From: Siphonodentalium dalli
Lineage: Eukaryota; Mollusca; Scaphopoda; Gadilida; Siphonodentaliidae
Assembly: GCA_032622095.1 (NCBI GenBank)
Contig: CP136066.1
Span: 170,266,664-170,330,663 of the forward strand
Length of the DNA: 64,000 bases
Direction of reading: 5' to 3'
Positions within the stretch are counted from its first letter, which is position 1. Each line of letters opens with the position of its first letter. Under the pieces are notes generated by a model. That model did no database searches, was not told the origin of the DNA, and saw nothing but the letters and a program-made list of their open reading frames with translations. The translations under genes and the position numbers were made by a program. Positions 24,932 to 36,539 of the stretch are shown one piece after another.

Positions 24932-27900
24932 AGATGTATTCTCCCAGATACCGAAATGAAATAAAGTTTGTCTGATACCTGGCATTCACTTTGAGGGAAC
25001 TACTCCTGGCGATTTGGTTCTCTACCGAGTTTCGTGAGCATTTTTAGCGACGATTCCGATTCTCTATCGAGCAATCGCGGCATAAAACGTAAAAAACAAC
25101 ATTAGAACATGCAGTGTTTCGTGGCTTTGCTAGCGCTTTTAAAACGTGAAATTACAGTCACTGGCCATCATAAAGAAATTTAAAAACTAATCCTGAAATG
25201 CACAAAAATTGAATTTTATTTTCCGATTCCGATAGTCTCCGATTCTCTACGGACGCTCGGTTCTCTGCGAATAACTCGATTCTCTCCCTTAGATAAAGTA
25301 GTATATACTACCAATATGATTACATAATTAGTTATAAACCTGACACATGATGAGCGGCGGCCATATGCATTGACATGGATATTCAGATCCATAGGCATGT
25401 CCGATATAATGCAGCTGGATCAAAGAGCACTTAATTGCAATTACAAAAGTTACTCCAAGTGTCTCGCGCTGTATGGCGTCCTATGCTGGCCCCTCATATT
25501 AATGACCACATTTTTAACGAACCAAAGCCGGGCGCTTTGGGTCGTATATAGGCTATATCTGATTTTGTGACGTCACCAATTATTAACTAATACGACGCTC
25601 CAATTTTTGAATTTGGGGAGCACGAATGTCGCACAGTAGATCGGTGGGCCTAAAGCATTATTGTCGTAATCGGCTGTCAAGAGGCCAACACAAATCAGTC
25701 GATGTTCAACATTCTCCTATTTATATAAACGTCCTAAAATAATTTATTTGTTTTTATTTATACGGGAAAGTAGGTCCATAATGAATTTCTAACGGGTCTA
25801 CTCCGGCACTCTACTGGATCAAATCATAAATAAACTCAAATCACCACAACTCAACACGATATATGTGTATCTCAAAGCTTTATTTTCCAACTAATGCACA
25901 GCAGTTGATAAATACTGCATGGTTATGTACAGACTATACCGTGCGAAAGGAAATAAGATAATATTTAATGTGGATTTGACTGTTATCATAAGTCTGCATA
26001 CTTACATGCACCTGATAAGCCATATATATCCTATGTTCTTGAATAGAATGAAAACACATACTTATGAACAAAGCAGAAGATACATTCAGTTCCACGCGAA
26101 TTCGGTCAATGGTGAAAGTTACACGATGACGTTGTTTGTCGACTATGGTTGAAATTGACATGATGACATGTTATGATTGAAATGAACATCCTCCCCCAGC
26201 ACGCCAAGTAATATAGGCCTAATGGTTAGTTTCATTTCCATGCACTCTCGACAACATATATAACTATTTATAATTTCCCCACCAAACATAAGCCTTATGT
26301 ATGTGAATATTATTTGGTGGGAATCTATAAAGTGATTTTGACAAGAATTGTTTTAAACGCTACATGCAGAAACCTCTATGCGATTGGTTTAGCTTTGGTT
26401 CGTTAATTACGCTTGCGTATGATCATTATTATGGCATAGCGAGATAAAACCGGAAGGCATTATATTACAGAAAAGTTTTTTGGTCAAATCACTAGATGGA
26501 GATGGAAGTTGCAGCCATATATGTAACGTTATATTATCATTAGAAGATTGGCTTCTTCTAGAAGAACTGGCGGGTATTTTAACCAATCAGAAGGAGCGAC
26601 AGAATAGCAACAGCAATAAAAAGAAAACAAAAAATACTAAACTTGTTGGCAGACGTATTTGCTTCACTGCGCCTAAACATACCGGAGAAACACATACTAT
26701 CTCATTTATAATTCACTAAAAAGTATCATAAAATAAATTTGCTGTCAAAATGTTATACAGTTCTAACAATAATCACAATACCTTTCCCAGTTTATACTAA
26801 AATAAAACAAAACAATTATTGCCCAGTGATATAGGCTAAATTTATCATCCTTCTGGCTGAAACTTCTCATGCTATACCTCTCAATCAATACAGAAACTTC
26901 AGGAACGAGAAATGACAAATTTACGTGCAGGCGAAGATAAATAATGTCCGTAAGAAACAACAATATGGTACCGTATGTGCTCAGTAATTATTTTTTGCAT
27001 GTCGTAAATTTGTAAGAACGAGATATTCTAATTGTGAACAGATAAATGTATTTAGGTAATATGAACCCTATAAACAATATCTTGTTTTAGCCCAATAATT
27101 GTTTGAACATGATTTTGGCGTTAGATGTGGACATATAACAAGACAGTCAATGACTGTGGGGTCGCTCACCAGACTGCAAAGACTGATAAGACTGGGACTC
27201 TGGAGACCAAAACAGTCAGGTCTTTTCATAATCACTTTAAAAGAAGTAGATAGTAGGGGGTGAAAATGATATTTCCCAGATATGGCACTTTCGGTTTGGT
27301 TCAATGGTGCAATATAAAATTCCAAGGTAGACATGCACCTATCTCAACGAAAACACTCTAGCCATGATGGTCTCTACTCTCTAGACTCTAACCTTATTAA
27401 TGCAACTATATGCTTTCACATAGTCATCCTATTTCGTACTTCCCGCTCAGTTTACAGTGTATAATATGCGTAGACGGCATTATATGCGACAAGGATGCAA
27501 GTCACCGCACTCAATATACAACGGTTCGCCCCGTTAGCCACGGCCACCCTGCTGTGACTGGAATGCGAGCAATGATTTCAAGTGGCCGGACGACTCGGTC
27601 GGAATTAACGGATCAAACGTAATTAGAGATGGGTTCGGTTGACGCACACATGGTTGGGTTGTCCGCGGACAAAATTTACACGGCATGTAAGTCCCGTGTA
27701 CATTATACATTACATTATAATTACAAATATTACATACAATTGTGTATTCACCATAAGGCCGTCTTCACACACTCGCAAAGTTATATGGTATTTTGTGCAG
27801 GAATTTGGATACAGAGAGCTATAATGTACCAGGAAACGAACGCAAAATTGCTCATAAAATGCATCTGTACCACAGCTAACTATGTGAGTAGTGAGAATGA

Positions 27901-27967
27901 TGTGTCGTCTGTAAATGGCGTGCAATTTATCTTGCAATAATCAATCATACAGCTCGGTATTTCAAGG
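24932..27967. other. Intergenic DNA, no supported gene
   Basis: About 3 kb with several open frames of 60-103 codons on both strands, none with recognisable motifs or splice context. A cluster of CGATTCTCT/CCGATT words occurs at 25040-25290, a weak degenerate repeat. Confidence 0.3.
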
Positions 27968-28974
27968 CACGCCCGATAACCCTATAGGCTGGTGGCTGTG
28001 GGTATGCATATTGCTGTAGTGATATTGTGTGGCGGTTTTCACACGTGTGCTCAGAATTTTAGGAAAATCATAAAATCTGGAATCCACCCGGCGAGAACGC
28101 TTATGGCATTAGATAGGACCATGACTGGTGTATTCATACACCATTTGTGATAGCCGTGTGCCTTTAGATATATTTTTTATTACTTAATTTGTCGAATTTT
28201 ACAACCGGTTTTTGTCGTTTATCAAAGAAACTACCTAATATAAATGTTAGAAATCTCGATATGTAGGCTTCATGTACACATGTCACTAGATGCACATTCC
28301 ATTGATACAATGAAACCAAAATCCACATTAAAAGACATATTTTTCGTGGAAAAATATCGATTTTCCTGAGTGTCATATCACAAATTTATGACAGGCATAT
28401 TGCCTCGGCAGATAGGCTCATGGCAAAGCACAAACTTGTTATGATAGGCAAGTGGCATTGTTGATAGGCACGTTGTAAATATTGACCAAGCTCCAATTTA
28501 GCACTTTAAAGCCAACAATATGCAACTTCTGGCATATATTATTTTATAAATACACTCTGGAATGATTATTCATTCATATAAAATAGACAGAACCACACAT
28601 ATGTGTGCATGACGTGAAAATTAACGGACGAGTTTGTTACGCGGAATGTTACAACGATGATTCGCGAGTTGTAACTTGCAGCATAATTTAATTTTCTCAC
28701 CACGCACACATAATGTGTGGTTGTATTTTATTACACAACACTAGAACTATTCAACATCGAGATTTAGCGTTTATTGATTCGTTTCTGTCGTAATTTATAG
28801 CCATTTTTATCAAACTGATAGGCGACTTTATTAATAAAGTTTGTAGTTCTTGTTCAAAAGATAAAGTTGACGTAATTTGTGACTCGTGACGTCGACGTTT
28901 TCCGTATTGTATACGTGTTGAATACGTTGGTAAAGATATATTGTATGGGCTACACACTGCTCAATATAATAAAA

Positions 28975-29198
28975 TTAACACAACGATTCATCTAGATCGG
29001 GCTCTATTTCTTCTGGTTCCGACATTATTTTAGCTTCTTTCTGAAATAGATAATTGAGCGGAGCCTGAGTCAGATATAAATACAATTGGACCACTGTAAA
29101 TGGTTGGCATTTTTTGTCAATACCGTGGGGCAGGTTGGGTACGAAGTAGGTACAAAGTGTCGGCTCTTTCACTAATGGCCTTCTAACGTCAACCATTT
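28975..29198 (-). CDS. Possible terminal exon of an unidentified host gene
   Basis: A splice acceptor (TGCATATCTCAG, AG at 29200-29199) precedes an open frame of about 74 residues ending TAA at 28975. It reads VDVRRPLVKEPTLCTYF, then NLPHGIDKKCQPFTVVQLYL, then a basic/acidic tail MSEPEEIEPDLDESLC. The composition and acidic end look like genuine protein rather than repeat. I do not recognise the family. An inverted partial copy of the segment encoding NLPHGIDKK lies at 29464-29508, so part of the exon has been duplicated. No upstream exon was identified. It may be a retained exon, a pseudogene, or chance. Confidence 0.35.
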
Positions 29199-29508
29199 CT
29201 GAGATATGCATTACAGTTTAAACGGAAGTTGCAAAACCCGCCCAAATTTGTGCTATTATTTCATAATAAACTGAATAAATACTAATTATTTCTAAGTTTT
29301 AATACATTTTATCAGATTTATTGACTAATTTCTGCATTTAGAAGCAGAATCTTAGATTTAAATGTCAGAAAATCTGAAATCATCCCGCGATGACAACTCG
29401 ATGTTTTTTTTCTGAGGTGATTATTTCTCCGATATGATATCGTACTCGGTGAATTTTAGACGCACCCAAAAACCTGCCCCACGGTATTGACAAAAACATT
29501 TACCACTA
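29095..29508. repeat. Inverted repeat with ~45-bp arms
   Basis: TTGTCAATACCGTGGGGCAG (~29116) on the left pairs with CTGCCCCACGGTATTGACAA (~29474) on the right. The arms extend outward through AATGGTTGGCATT- and AAATGT-like sequence. The left arm overlaps the putative exon, so this may be a local inverted duplication rather than a MITE. Confidence 0.6.
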
Positions 29509-29866
29509 TAAATGCACACGAAATCTCACGGCGATTCCTCCTATATATAGCCAATGAGACAACAGCGACCACTCAATTAAGTTAACGCCCCACACACATT
29601 TGTATTATTGCTCGGTGCTCCTGTTTATGTATATGCGGCATAACTGGGTCATGGTCCAGGTCCACTATATGTATGCTCTAGCTATACAGGTTCTAGCGTA
29701 CCCTAATTTTCGCACCTGATATTTCTCTGAGCCCAATGTCTTTACCAATATTGATACCACATAAAATTATGTATAACAAGAGATGGACTGTCGTCCGGTG
29801 CATACCCCCTCGTGGCATACCGCCTCGTGTGGGCATATCTGTAACTTATGAGGGCTATACTCAGAC

Positions 29867-30400
29867 CGATGGACCCAAACACCAGCATTTTCATATAAAC
29901 AAAGATGAGTAACTATAGAACAATAAAAACAAAACAAACATTTGAATGTGCCATTAAATGTCCTCATAGTGGTGAACATCCATACAAAATTTCATTGAGA
30001 TCCGAGCATTACTGTTCAAGTTATGACCTGAACAGACATCGGATGGACCAAACAACCAACATTTCCAGATAAACAAAGATGAATAACTCTAGAATGCAAA
30101 AGCAGAACAGAACAATGGAACCAACTCATAGTAGTTAACATCCATACCAAATTTCATTGAGATCCCAGCACAACTGTTGAAGTTACGACATGAACAGACA
30201 CCAGACGGACCAAAAAGCCAACATTTCCAGATAAACAAAGATGAATAATTCCAGAATGGAAAATCCGAACAAAACGATGGGACCCTCTTTTTAATGTCCT
30301 CATAGTAGTGAACATCCATACCAAATTACATTGAGATCCGAGCACTACTGTTCAAGTTATGACATGAACAGACCTCGGACGTACGTACGGACGCACGTAC
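29867..30400. repeat. About three tandem repeats of ~165-178 bp
   Basis: The unit contains CCAACATTTCCAGATAAACA, AAGATGAATAACTCTAGAAT, GAACATCCATACCAAATTTC and ATTGAGATCCGAGCACTACT. The array ends in a GGACGTACGTACGGACG run, followed by three CTTGTGGGGT words about 36 bp apart (30413-30482). Non-coding. Confidence 0.7.
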
Positions 30401-30499
30401 TGGCCAAAGTATACTTGTGGGGTAACCGCACATACCCAAGAATACTTGTGGGGTGCGATCTTTTGTTTGAGTAACTTGTGGGGTGCAACCCACAACTGA

Positions 30500-31199
30500 C
30501 GATTTTTTAAAGAGCATATTTTTAAAGACTGCACAAAGCTGGCATGGCTCATTTTTTTACATTAAAATATGCTGAATAGTTTGGGCTATACTTTCCCCAT
30601 TTTCAATTAAAACCCCATTTTGCAAGTTTGTCACAGTTAAAACGTTTTACATTACAACTGCCAGTATTTAGTTCTTGGAAATAAGTAGTGTATGTTTCCT
30701 GACTCAATGACATGGACGATGTGAATTTACAACACTGTGAATAATATAGCATCATAAAAGCGTTTTTTCTCAGACTAAAACCACTATTGATCATTGTGCT
30801 ACATGCGTGTCTGTGTTTGCCATATGTCTATCCTCTCGGTGTTTGGCTATTCAATATGCCTACCACAATATATTGACGGGACAGTATGTCAAATAGCTTT
30901 TTTTAACTGAAAAATGCATTATTTGAGTTCGCAGTCATGTTTGTCTTGTCACTGAAATACTATACCACATGTATCCACGAAAATAACTTACAAATCGACA
31001 TGCTGAGCAAATTTGGGAGTCTGTTTACTTTGAAAGTTTGAAAAAGTCGACAAAATCCGAGATATTTTGTCTTCAAACAACGTATTCTACAATGCCAAAT
31101 TGTTACCAAGAAGTTCAACTTATAAATCAGACATTACTGCATCTGACGTGATAAAAAAATCTGACCTTTTACAGCGTATTTGATTAATTATAATCTAAA
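30500..31199. other. Intergenic DNA, nothing recognised
   Basis: Unique AT-rich sequence between the tandem repeats and the right inverted arm. No exon or element identified. Confidence 0.3.
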
Positions 31200-31292
31200 A
31201 CATACCTTGGTTGCGAAACACGCCACGCAATATCACCACAGCAATATGCCTACCCACAGCCACCAGCCTATAGGGTTATCGGGCGTGTGTTA

Positions 31293-32787
31293 GGCCCGTT
31301 CCAAACGACGGATTTTTGTCGACTCGAATCTAATTGTATTAAATCCGTCGGTGATGCGACTGCGTTCAATTTTGTTTCAGACGGACGCATCTTCATCGCG
31401 TCGAATCTAATACATCGGTCGAATTATTTAAAGGTGGATTCCCGGTTACCGTCACAAAATGGTCACGCGTAGATATGGAGTCCTATATATACCGGTATGT
31501 TATACATATATATACTAAAATACAGTATAAATTATGTATATATATTTTTGTCGACTCGAATCTAATACCATAACCATAATATATATATGCGCGATTGCAG
31601 CGCGAATATATGTGCACATTTATATGAGGATGTATATGGTACATATAGTTATATAATATAATATAATAGGCGCTACAAATTAATGTTATGTCTTGCCACC
31701 AATTGCCATATATGTGTATACCATGCGTGTAAATACAGGTATACAAGAATTATTATAAATTAGAGACTACCACCCCTACCCTTATAATAAGGAATACCGA
31801 AATATATTAATTATTATAAATCATAGGCTACCACCTATATCCTTTATACTCAGGAATACCGGTATCTATGAATTATTATAAATCACAGGCTACCATCCCT
31901 ACCCCTCATAATAAGAAATACCGGTTTATATGAATTATTATAAATCTGGGGCTACCACCCCAACCCCTTATAATAAGGAATACCGGTATATATTTAAATT
32001 ATTAAAAATCATAGGCTACCACTCTGCCCCTTATAATAAGTAATACCGGAATATATGAGTTAATATAAATAAGAGGTTACCACCCCTATGCCCCTCATAA
32101 TAAGTAATGCCGGTGTATATGAATTATTATAAATCAGTGTTACCACCCCTACCCCTTATAATAAGTAATACCGGTATATATTAATTATTATACATCAGAG
32201 ACTACCACCCCTATTCCTTACAATAAGGAATATCGGTATATATGAATTATTATAAATTAGTTGCTACAACCCCTACCCCTTATACCGGTATATATGAATT
32301 ATTACAAATCATTGATACCATATCCATTATAAGATGTGACTCAGTGACATTTTATGTTCGTTGATAAATCAAACTACCAAAATAATTACAATTTGCACAA
32401 TGTTACCTAAGCAATGCTTATATATATATCTTTCTTTATAAAAAAGAGAGCGTGCCACACATGACGTCATGTGGGTATTTCCGCAGATAAGGGGAACCCC
32501 CTCATTATTATACCATTATCATATCATTTGCATTCGTTACTTCGGCAACTTTCGGCTCTTCTCGTCACATGTATCAGATTCGAGTCGTCAAAAATCCGTC
32601 GTTTGAAACCAAGACGGATTTCAGACGAATCACCGACGATGATTCGTCTGAATTGGACGGAGATTCGTCTGTGATGCGTCTGACACGGATTTAATTGTTT
32701 CAAACGTCGCATTTTTGACGCATTTAATACAATTGTGGGTATGGTATTAGGTTCGAGTCGACAATAATCCGTCGTTTGGAACGGGCC
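31293..32787. mobile_element. TIR element with TTA flanks (PIF/Harbinger-like) containing a minisatellite
   Basis: The termini GGCCCGTTCCAAACGACGGA (31293) and its complement ending at 32787 are inverted for ~35 bp, including GTCGACTCGAA. TTA flanks both sides (31290-31292, 32788-32790). Subterminal sequence is rich in short words such as GACGGA, GATTCGTC and GACGCAT, in both orientations. No transposase is present. The core is a ~60-bp minisatellite. Confidence 0.75.
31755..32330. repeat. ~60-bp minisatellite, about 9-10 units
   Basis: Each unit follows the pattern ATGAATTATTATAAATCA, then CTACCACCCC, CCTTATAATAAG and GGAATACCGGTATATA. Units vary by small indels. It lies inside the TTA-flanked element. 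Confidence 0.85.
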
Positions 32788-32890
32788 TTAGCAGCACCAT
32801 TATATAAATGGTATGAAACTACATAAAGTTTACTTCTCCTGTCATCAGTATTAGTAAAGATGCATGCAATTTATTCGCATGTTGTCATTC

Positions 32891-33040
32891 ATATAAGGAT
32901 TAACTGTCATGTGGACTGTTTTATGGAGATGTAACCACGAGGTAAGTGGTCATAACTTGTGTAAAACCATACAAGTTATGACCACGTACCACGCGGTTAC
33001 ATCTCCATAAAACAGCCTACATGACAGTTAATCCTTATAT
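32891..33040. mobile_element. 150-bp foldback MITE (palindrome)
   Basis: ATATAAGGATTAACTGTCAT begins the left arm and ATGACAGTTAATCCTTATAT ends the right. Arms of ~70 bp, including TTTTATGGAGATGTAACCAC and GTGGTCATAACTTGTGT, are separated by a short loop AAAACC. Non-coding. Confidence 0.8.
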
Positions 33041-33397
33041 TTATATACATTTAGCGAAAAAGCCACTTTTGTAAATATATTTAAATCGAAAAGTGTATCG
33101 TGACAAAACCAGCCCAAAATATCCCACACCACCCGATCAGAAACCAGCTGAGAAGTTTATATTCTCTATATTGAAACCTGATAATTTATTAAGTAAATGC
33201 TGCGCGAGTGCAAATGCGCCCCAAACATTACGCGTTCCTTTTCTCCAAAATCGATGACGCGTCGATGTAATTATGGGGCTGCAGTTATGACCTCTTGCGC
33301 GTTCACCGAGAAATAATTGCAACTAGTCACATGGGCGCCGACCACTCGGAATGCTGGATTTAGTGATAATCACACTTAGTATGTAAATATATTAATA
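33041..33397. other. Intergenic DNA, nothing recognised
   Basis: Unique sequence between the foldback MITE and the Helitron-like array. Confidence 0.3.
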
Positions 33398-33800
33398 CTA
33401 GCTGGTGGACCCGACTTCGTCCGAGCTTTTTCCCCTCTACTTTTCGGCGAATTGCGCGATTTGACCTTGAATTGACCATTTTGAAGGTCAATGTCAGGTC
33501 GGGGTCACGACTTGACCCGTCCAAAACACTGCCCGGACAAAAGTACCCGACAAAAGTACCCATCGAACCTCTAGGTATCAAATTTCGTCGAAATCAGTCC
33601 CGTTTTACCCGATTTGACCTTGAATTGACCTTTTTGAAGGTCAAGGTCAGGTCGGGGTCACGAATTGACCCGTCCTAAACACTCCCTGGACAAACTTACC
33701 CCTATTTATCAAAATTCGTCAAAATCCGTCTGGCAGTTTTCCCGGCCATAGCTAACACACACACAGACAAACAAACAGAAGTCCCAAAATATATAGTAGA
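33398..33800 (-). mobile_element. Helitron-like unit U1 (distinct subfamily)
   Basis: On the minus strand this unit ends in CTAG (33401-33398), preceded by a GACGAAGTCGGGTCC hairpin region, and begins TCTACTATATATTTTGGGAC at 33800. Its core is two ~120-bp repeats containing GATTTGACCTTGAATTGACC and CAGGTCGGGGTCACGA, unlike the cores of the neighbouring units. Confidence 0.75.
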
Positions 33801-34786
33801 CTAGAAGGTGACCCGACTTCGTCCGGGCTATTCAAAAACCAAATTTCAAGTCGATAGCTCCACCCATTTCCGAGATCTGGTCTGCGCATGCGCGAAGCTG
33901 GCGTCGCACGGGTTCGGCGACCCGATAAAATTCGTATCCGGGGCAAGATACATTCACATACCAAATTTTAAGTCGATAGCTCCACCCGTTTCCGAGATAT
34001 ATATATTGCCCAATGTCATTTGCGGATACCTCGGCTGAATGTCATTTGCGGATACCTCGGCCGGTGATGAGTTAACGCGACATCGGCCGGTTAAGAGTTA
34101 AACGCGATCACGTCACGATCTCTTGACGGCGTAATATATTTACCGAATGTTTTTCGATGACCGAAGCATGGTCCTGCGTTCTTCCCGATAATTAAGGTAG
34201 AAACTGTAAACGGACACAGGCGTGTGATACATCGTTGGAAAGAGGAAGCTCCACAGATTCTAACCGTGCACATTATATGACTGGCAATTTATTATTCGCG
34301 CTATATCGAATCGATTTGTGAGCACCGAACTTAAATATATTAGCTCAAAACGGCGTAAAAACAGATTTGACCTCGGCACGTGAAAAGTTGATCTCGGATC
34401 TATCTGAAATTTGATGAGCTCATATTGACCGCCTGATCAAACTACACACACGTACCAAGTTTCGTCCTGATCGGTCGAGAATCTTCCGAGATCTGGTCTG
34501 CGCATGCGCGAAGCTGGCGTCGCACGGGCTCGGCGACCCGATAAAATTCGTATCCGAGGCAAGATACATTCACATACCAACTTTCAAGTCGATAGCTCCA
34601 CCCGTTTTCGAGATCTCGTCTGCGCATGCGCGAAGCGGGTGCCGCACGGACAAATTAATATCCCCATGCCACCCCCCGGCCGAAAATACCCCCACATACC
34701 AAGTTTCATCTAAATCGGGTCTGCCGTTTTCGAGTTCATCGCGAACACACACACACACAGACAGATCTTCCAAAATATATAATAGA
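33801..34786 (-). mobile_element. Helitron-like unit U2 (mosaic)
   Basis: The 3' half (33801-34380) matches the 3' part of the units at 43526-45012, including GCCCAATGTCATTTGCGGAT and TGACTGGCAATTTATTATTC. The 5' half (34430-34786) matches the CATGCGC/GACCGATC family at 14941. It appears to be a recombinant between two subfamilies. It ends in CTAG at 33804-33801, abutting U1. Confidence 0.7.
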
Positions 34787-35304
34787 CTAGCCGATGAGCC
34801 CGACGTTGTCCGGGCTATTCAAAAACCAAATTTCAAGTCGATAGCTCTACCCAGCCCGACGATTTCAAGTCGATAGCTCTACCCGTTTCCGAGATCTGGT
34901 CTGCGCATGCGCGAAGCTGGCGTCGCACGGGCTCGGCGACCCGATAAAATTCGTATCCGGGGCAAGACACATTCACATACCAAATTTCAAGTCGATAGCT
35001 CCACCCGTTGCCGAGATCTCGTCTGCGCATCCGCGAAGCTGGCCTCGCACGGGCTCGGCGACCCGATAAAATTCGCATCCGGGGCAAGATACATTCACAT
35101 ACCAAATATCAAGTCGATAGCTCCACCCGTTTTCGAGATCTCGTCTGCGCATGCGCGAAGCTGGCGCCGCACGAGCTCGCCAATACGACAACGTTCACCG
35201 CCTGGTCAAACTACACACACGTACCAAGTTTCGTCCCGATCGGTCGAGAATCGTAGATGTGTATAAATGACATACAAACAGAGGTCTTCAAAATATATAT
35301 GAGA
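34787..35304 (-). mobile_element. Helitron-like unit U3
   Basis: The minus-strand 3' end (GCCCGGACAACGTCGGGCTC, ATCGG, CTAG) lies at 34787, abutting the 5' end of U2. About three core repeats with GCATGCGCGAAGCTGGCGTC are present. The 5' end has only a short degenerate microsatellite. Confidence 0.8.
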
Positions 35305-35823
35305 CTAGCCGATGAGCCCGACGTTGTCCGGGCTATTCAAAAACCAAATTTCAAGTCGATAGCTCTACCCGTTTCCGAGATCTGGTCTGCGCATGCGCGA
35401 AGCTGGCGTCGCATGGGCTCGGCGACCCGATAAAATTCGTATCCGGGGCAAGATACATTCTCATGCCAAATTTCAAGTCGATAGCTCTACCCGTTTCCGA
35501 TATCTCGTCTGCGCATGCGCGAAGCTGGCGTCGCACGGGCTCGGCGACCCGACAAAATTCGTATTTGGGGCAAGATACATTCACATACCAAATTTCAAAT
35601 CGATAGCTCCACCCGTTTCCGAGATCTCATCTGCGCATGCGCTGCACGGGCGTCGCACGGGTTCGCCAATACGACAACGACCACCGCCTGGTCAAATTAC
35701 ACGCACGTACCAAGTTTCGTCCCGATCGGTCGAGAATCGTAGATTTGTATTAATGACAGACAAACAGACAGACAAACAGACATACAGACAGACAGACAGA
35801 GGTCTTCAAATATATATATGAGA
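35305..35823 (-). mobile_element. Helitron-like unit U4
   Basis: Same family as U3: hairpin plus CTAG at 35305-35308, about three ~122-bp core repeats, then the CGATCGGTCGAGAATCGTAG segment and a (GACA)n microsatellite. The 5' end is TCTCATATATATATTTGAAG. Confidence 0.8.
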
Positions 35824-36101
35824 CTAGCCGATGAGCCCGACGTTGTCCGGGCTATTCATCCGGGCTATTCAAAAACCAAATTTCAAGTCGATAGCTCTAC
35901 CCGTTTCCGAGATTTCGTCTGCGCATGCGCTGCACGGGCGTCGCACGGGCTCGCCAATACGACAACGACCACCGCCTGGTCAACTACACACACGTACCAA
36001 GTTTCGTCCCGATCGGTCGAGAATCGTAGATTTGTATTAATCACAGACAAACAGACAGACAAACAGACAGACAGACAGAGGTCTTCAAAATATATATGAG
36101 A
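35824..36101 (-). mobile_element. Helitron-like unit U5 (single core repeat)
   Basis: CTAG at 35824. The sequence CCGGGCTATTCA is duplicated locally at 35848-35870. One core repeat only, then the CGATCGGTCGAGAATCGTAG segment and the microsatellite. Confidence 0.75.
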
Positions 36102-36372
36102 CTAACCAATGAGCCCGACGTTGTCCGGGCTATTCAAAAACCAAATTTCAAGTCGATAGCTCCACCCGTTTCCGAGATCTGGTCTGAGCATGCGCAAAGC
36201 TGACGTCGCACGGGCTCGCCAATACGACAACGTCGACCGCCTGGTCAAACTACACACACGTACCATGTTTCGTCCCCATCGGTCGAGAATCGTAGATTTG
36301 TATAAATGACAGACATACAGACAAACAAACACACAAACAAACAGACAGAGGTCTTCAAAATATATATAGGAG
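36102..36372 (-). mobile_element. Helitron-like unit U6 (single core repeat)
   Basis: The 3' terminus reads TTAG on the minus strand (CTAA at 36102) rather than CTAG. One core repeat; the microsatellite contains CAAACAAACACACAAA. Part of it (from 36262) forms the left half of a 278-bp duplication. Confidence 0.7.
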
Positions 36373-36539
36373 ATAGCAGGTTAGCCCGCCACTGGCGTGG
36401 TTGGTCAGAAACGTGACATTTTTTAAATTATTTTTATCCAATGAGTTAATTCTGCCTTTTTAATCAAGATAAATGCATTCCGCCGTTCCGGTGCGTTTTG
36501 CATCCGTAGTTTCGTACGCATAGGTGACCGTTTAGCAAC
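36262..36539. repeat. Left copy of a 278-bp direct repeat (LINE target-site duplication)
   Basis: This segment, starting ACCATGTTTCGTCCCCATCG and ending GACCGTTTAGCAAC, is repeated at 37386-37663 with the same length. I see one mismatch (GTTTTGCATCC versus GTTTCGCATCC). It spans the junction of Helitron-like units U6 and U7. Confidence 0.9.

Larger units (their letters stand above)
27968..31287. repeat. Inverted-repeat pair (~75-90-bp arms) 3.3 kb apart
   Basis: CACGCCCGATAACCCTATAG at 27968 and onward (to ~28045) is matched by its complement ending GGTTATCGGGCGTG at 31287 (from ~31200). Shared landmarks include GGCTGGTGGCTGTGGGTA and GCATATTGCTG. This could delimit a single 3.3-kb element or be two independent repeats in opposite orientation. 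The interior holds a possible host exon and tandem repeats. Confidence 0.6.

Noticed and set aside
32745-32765. GGTTCGAGTCGAC, resembling a tRNA B box
   Set aside because: It is part of the terminal inverted repeat of the TTA-flanked element, mirrored at 31316-31330. No A box or cloverleaf was found.
15011-36332. Many Arg-rich open frames (MREAGVARARRPDK type) on both strands
   Set aside because: They are translations of the ~122-bp core of Helitron-like elements, open in several frames at once and absent from any unique sequence.
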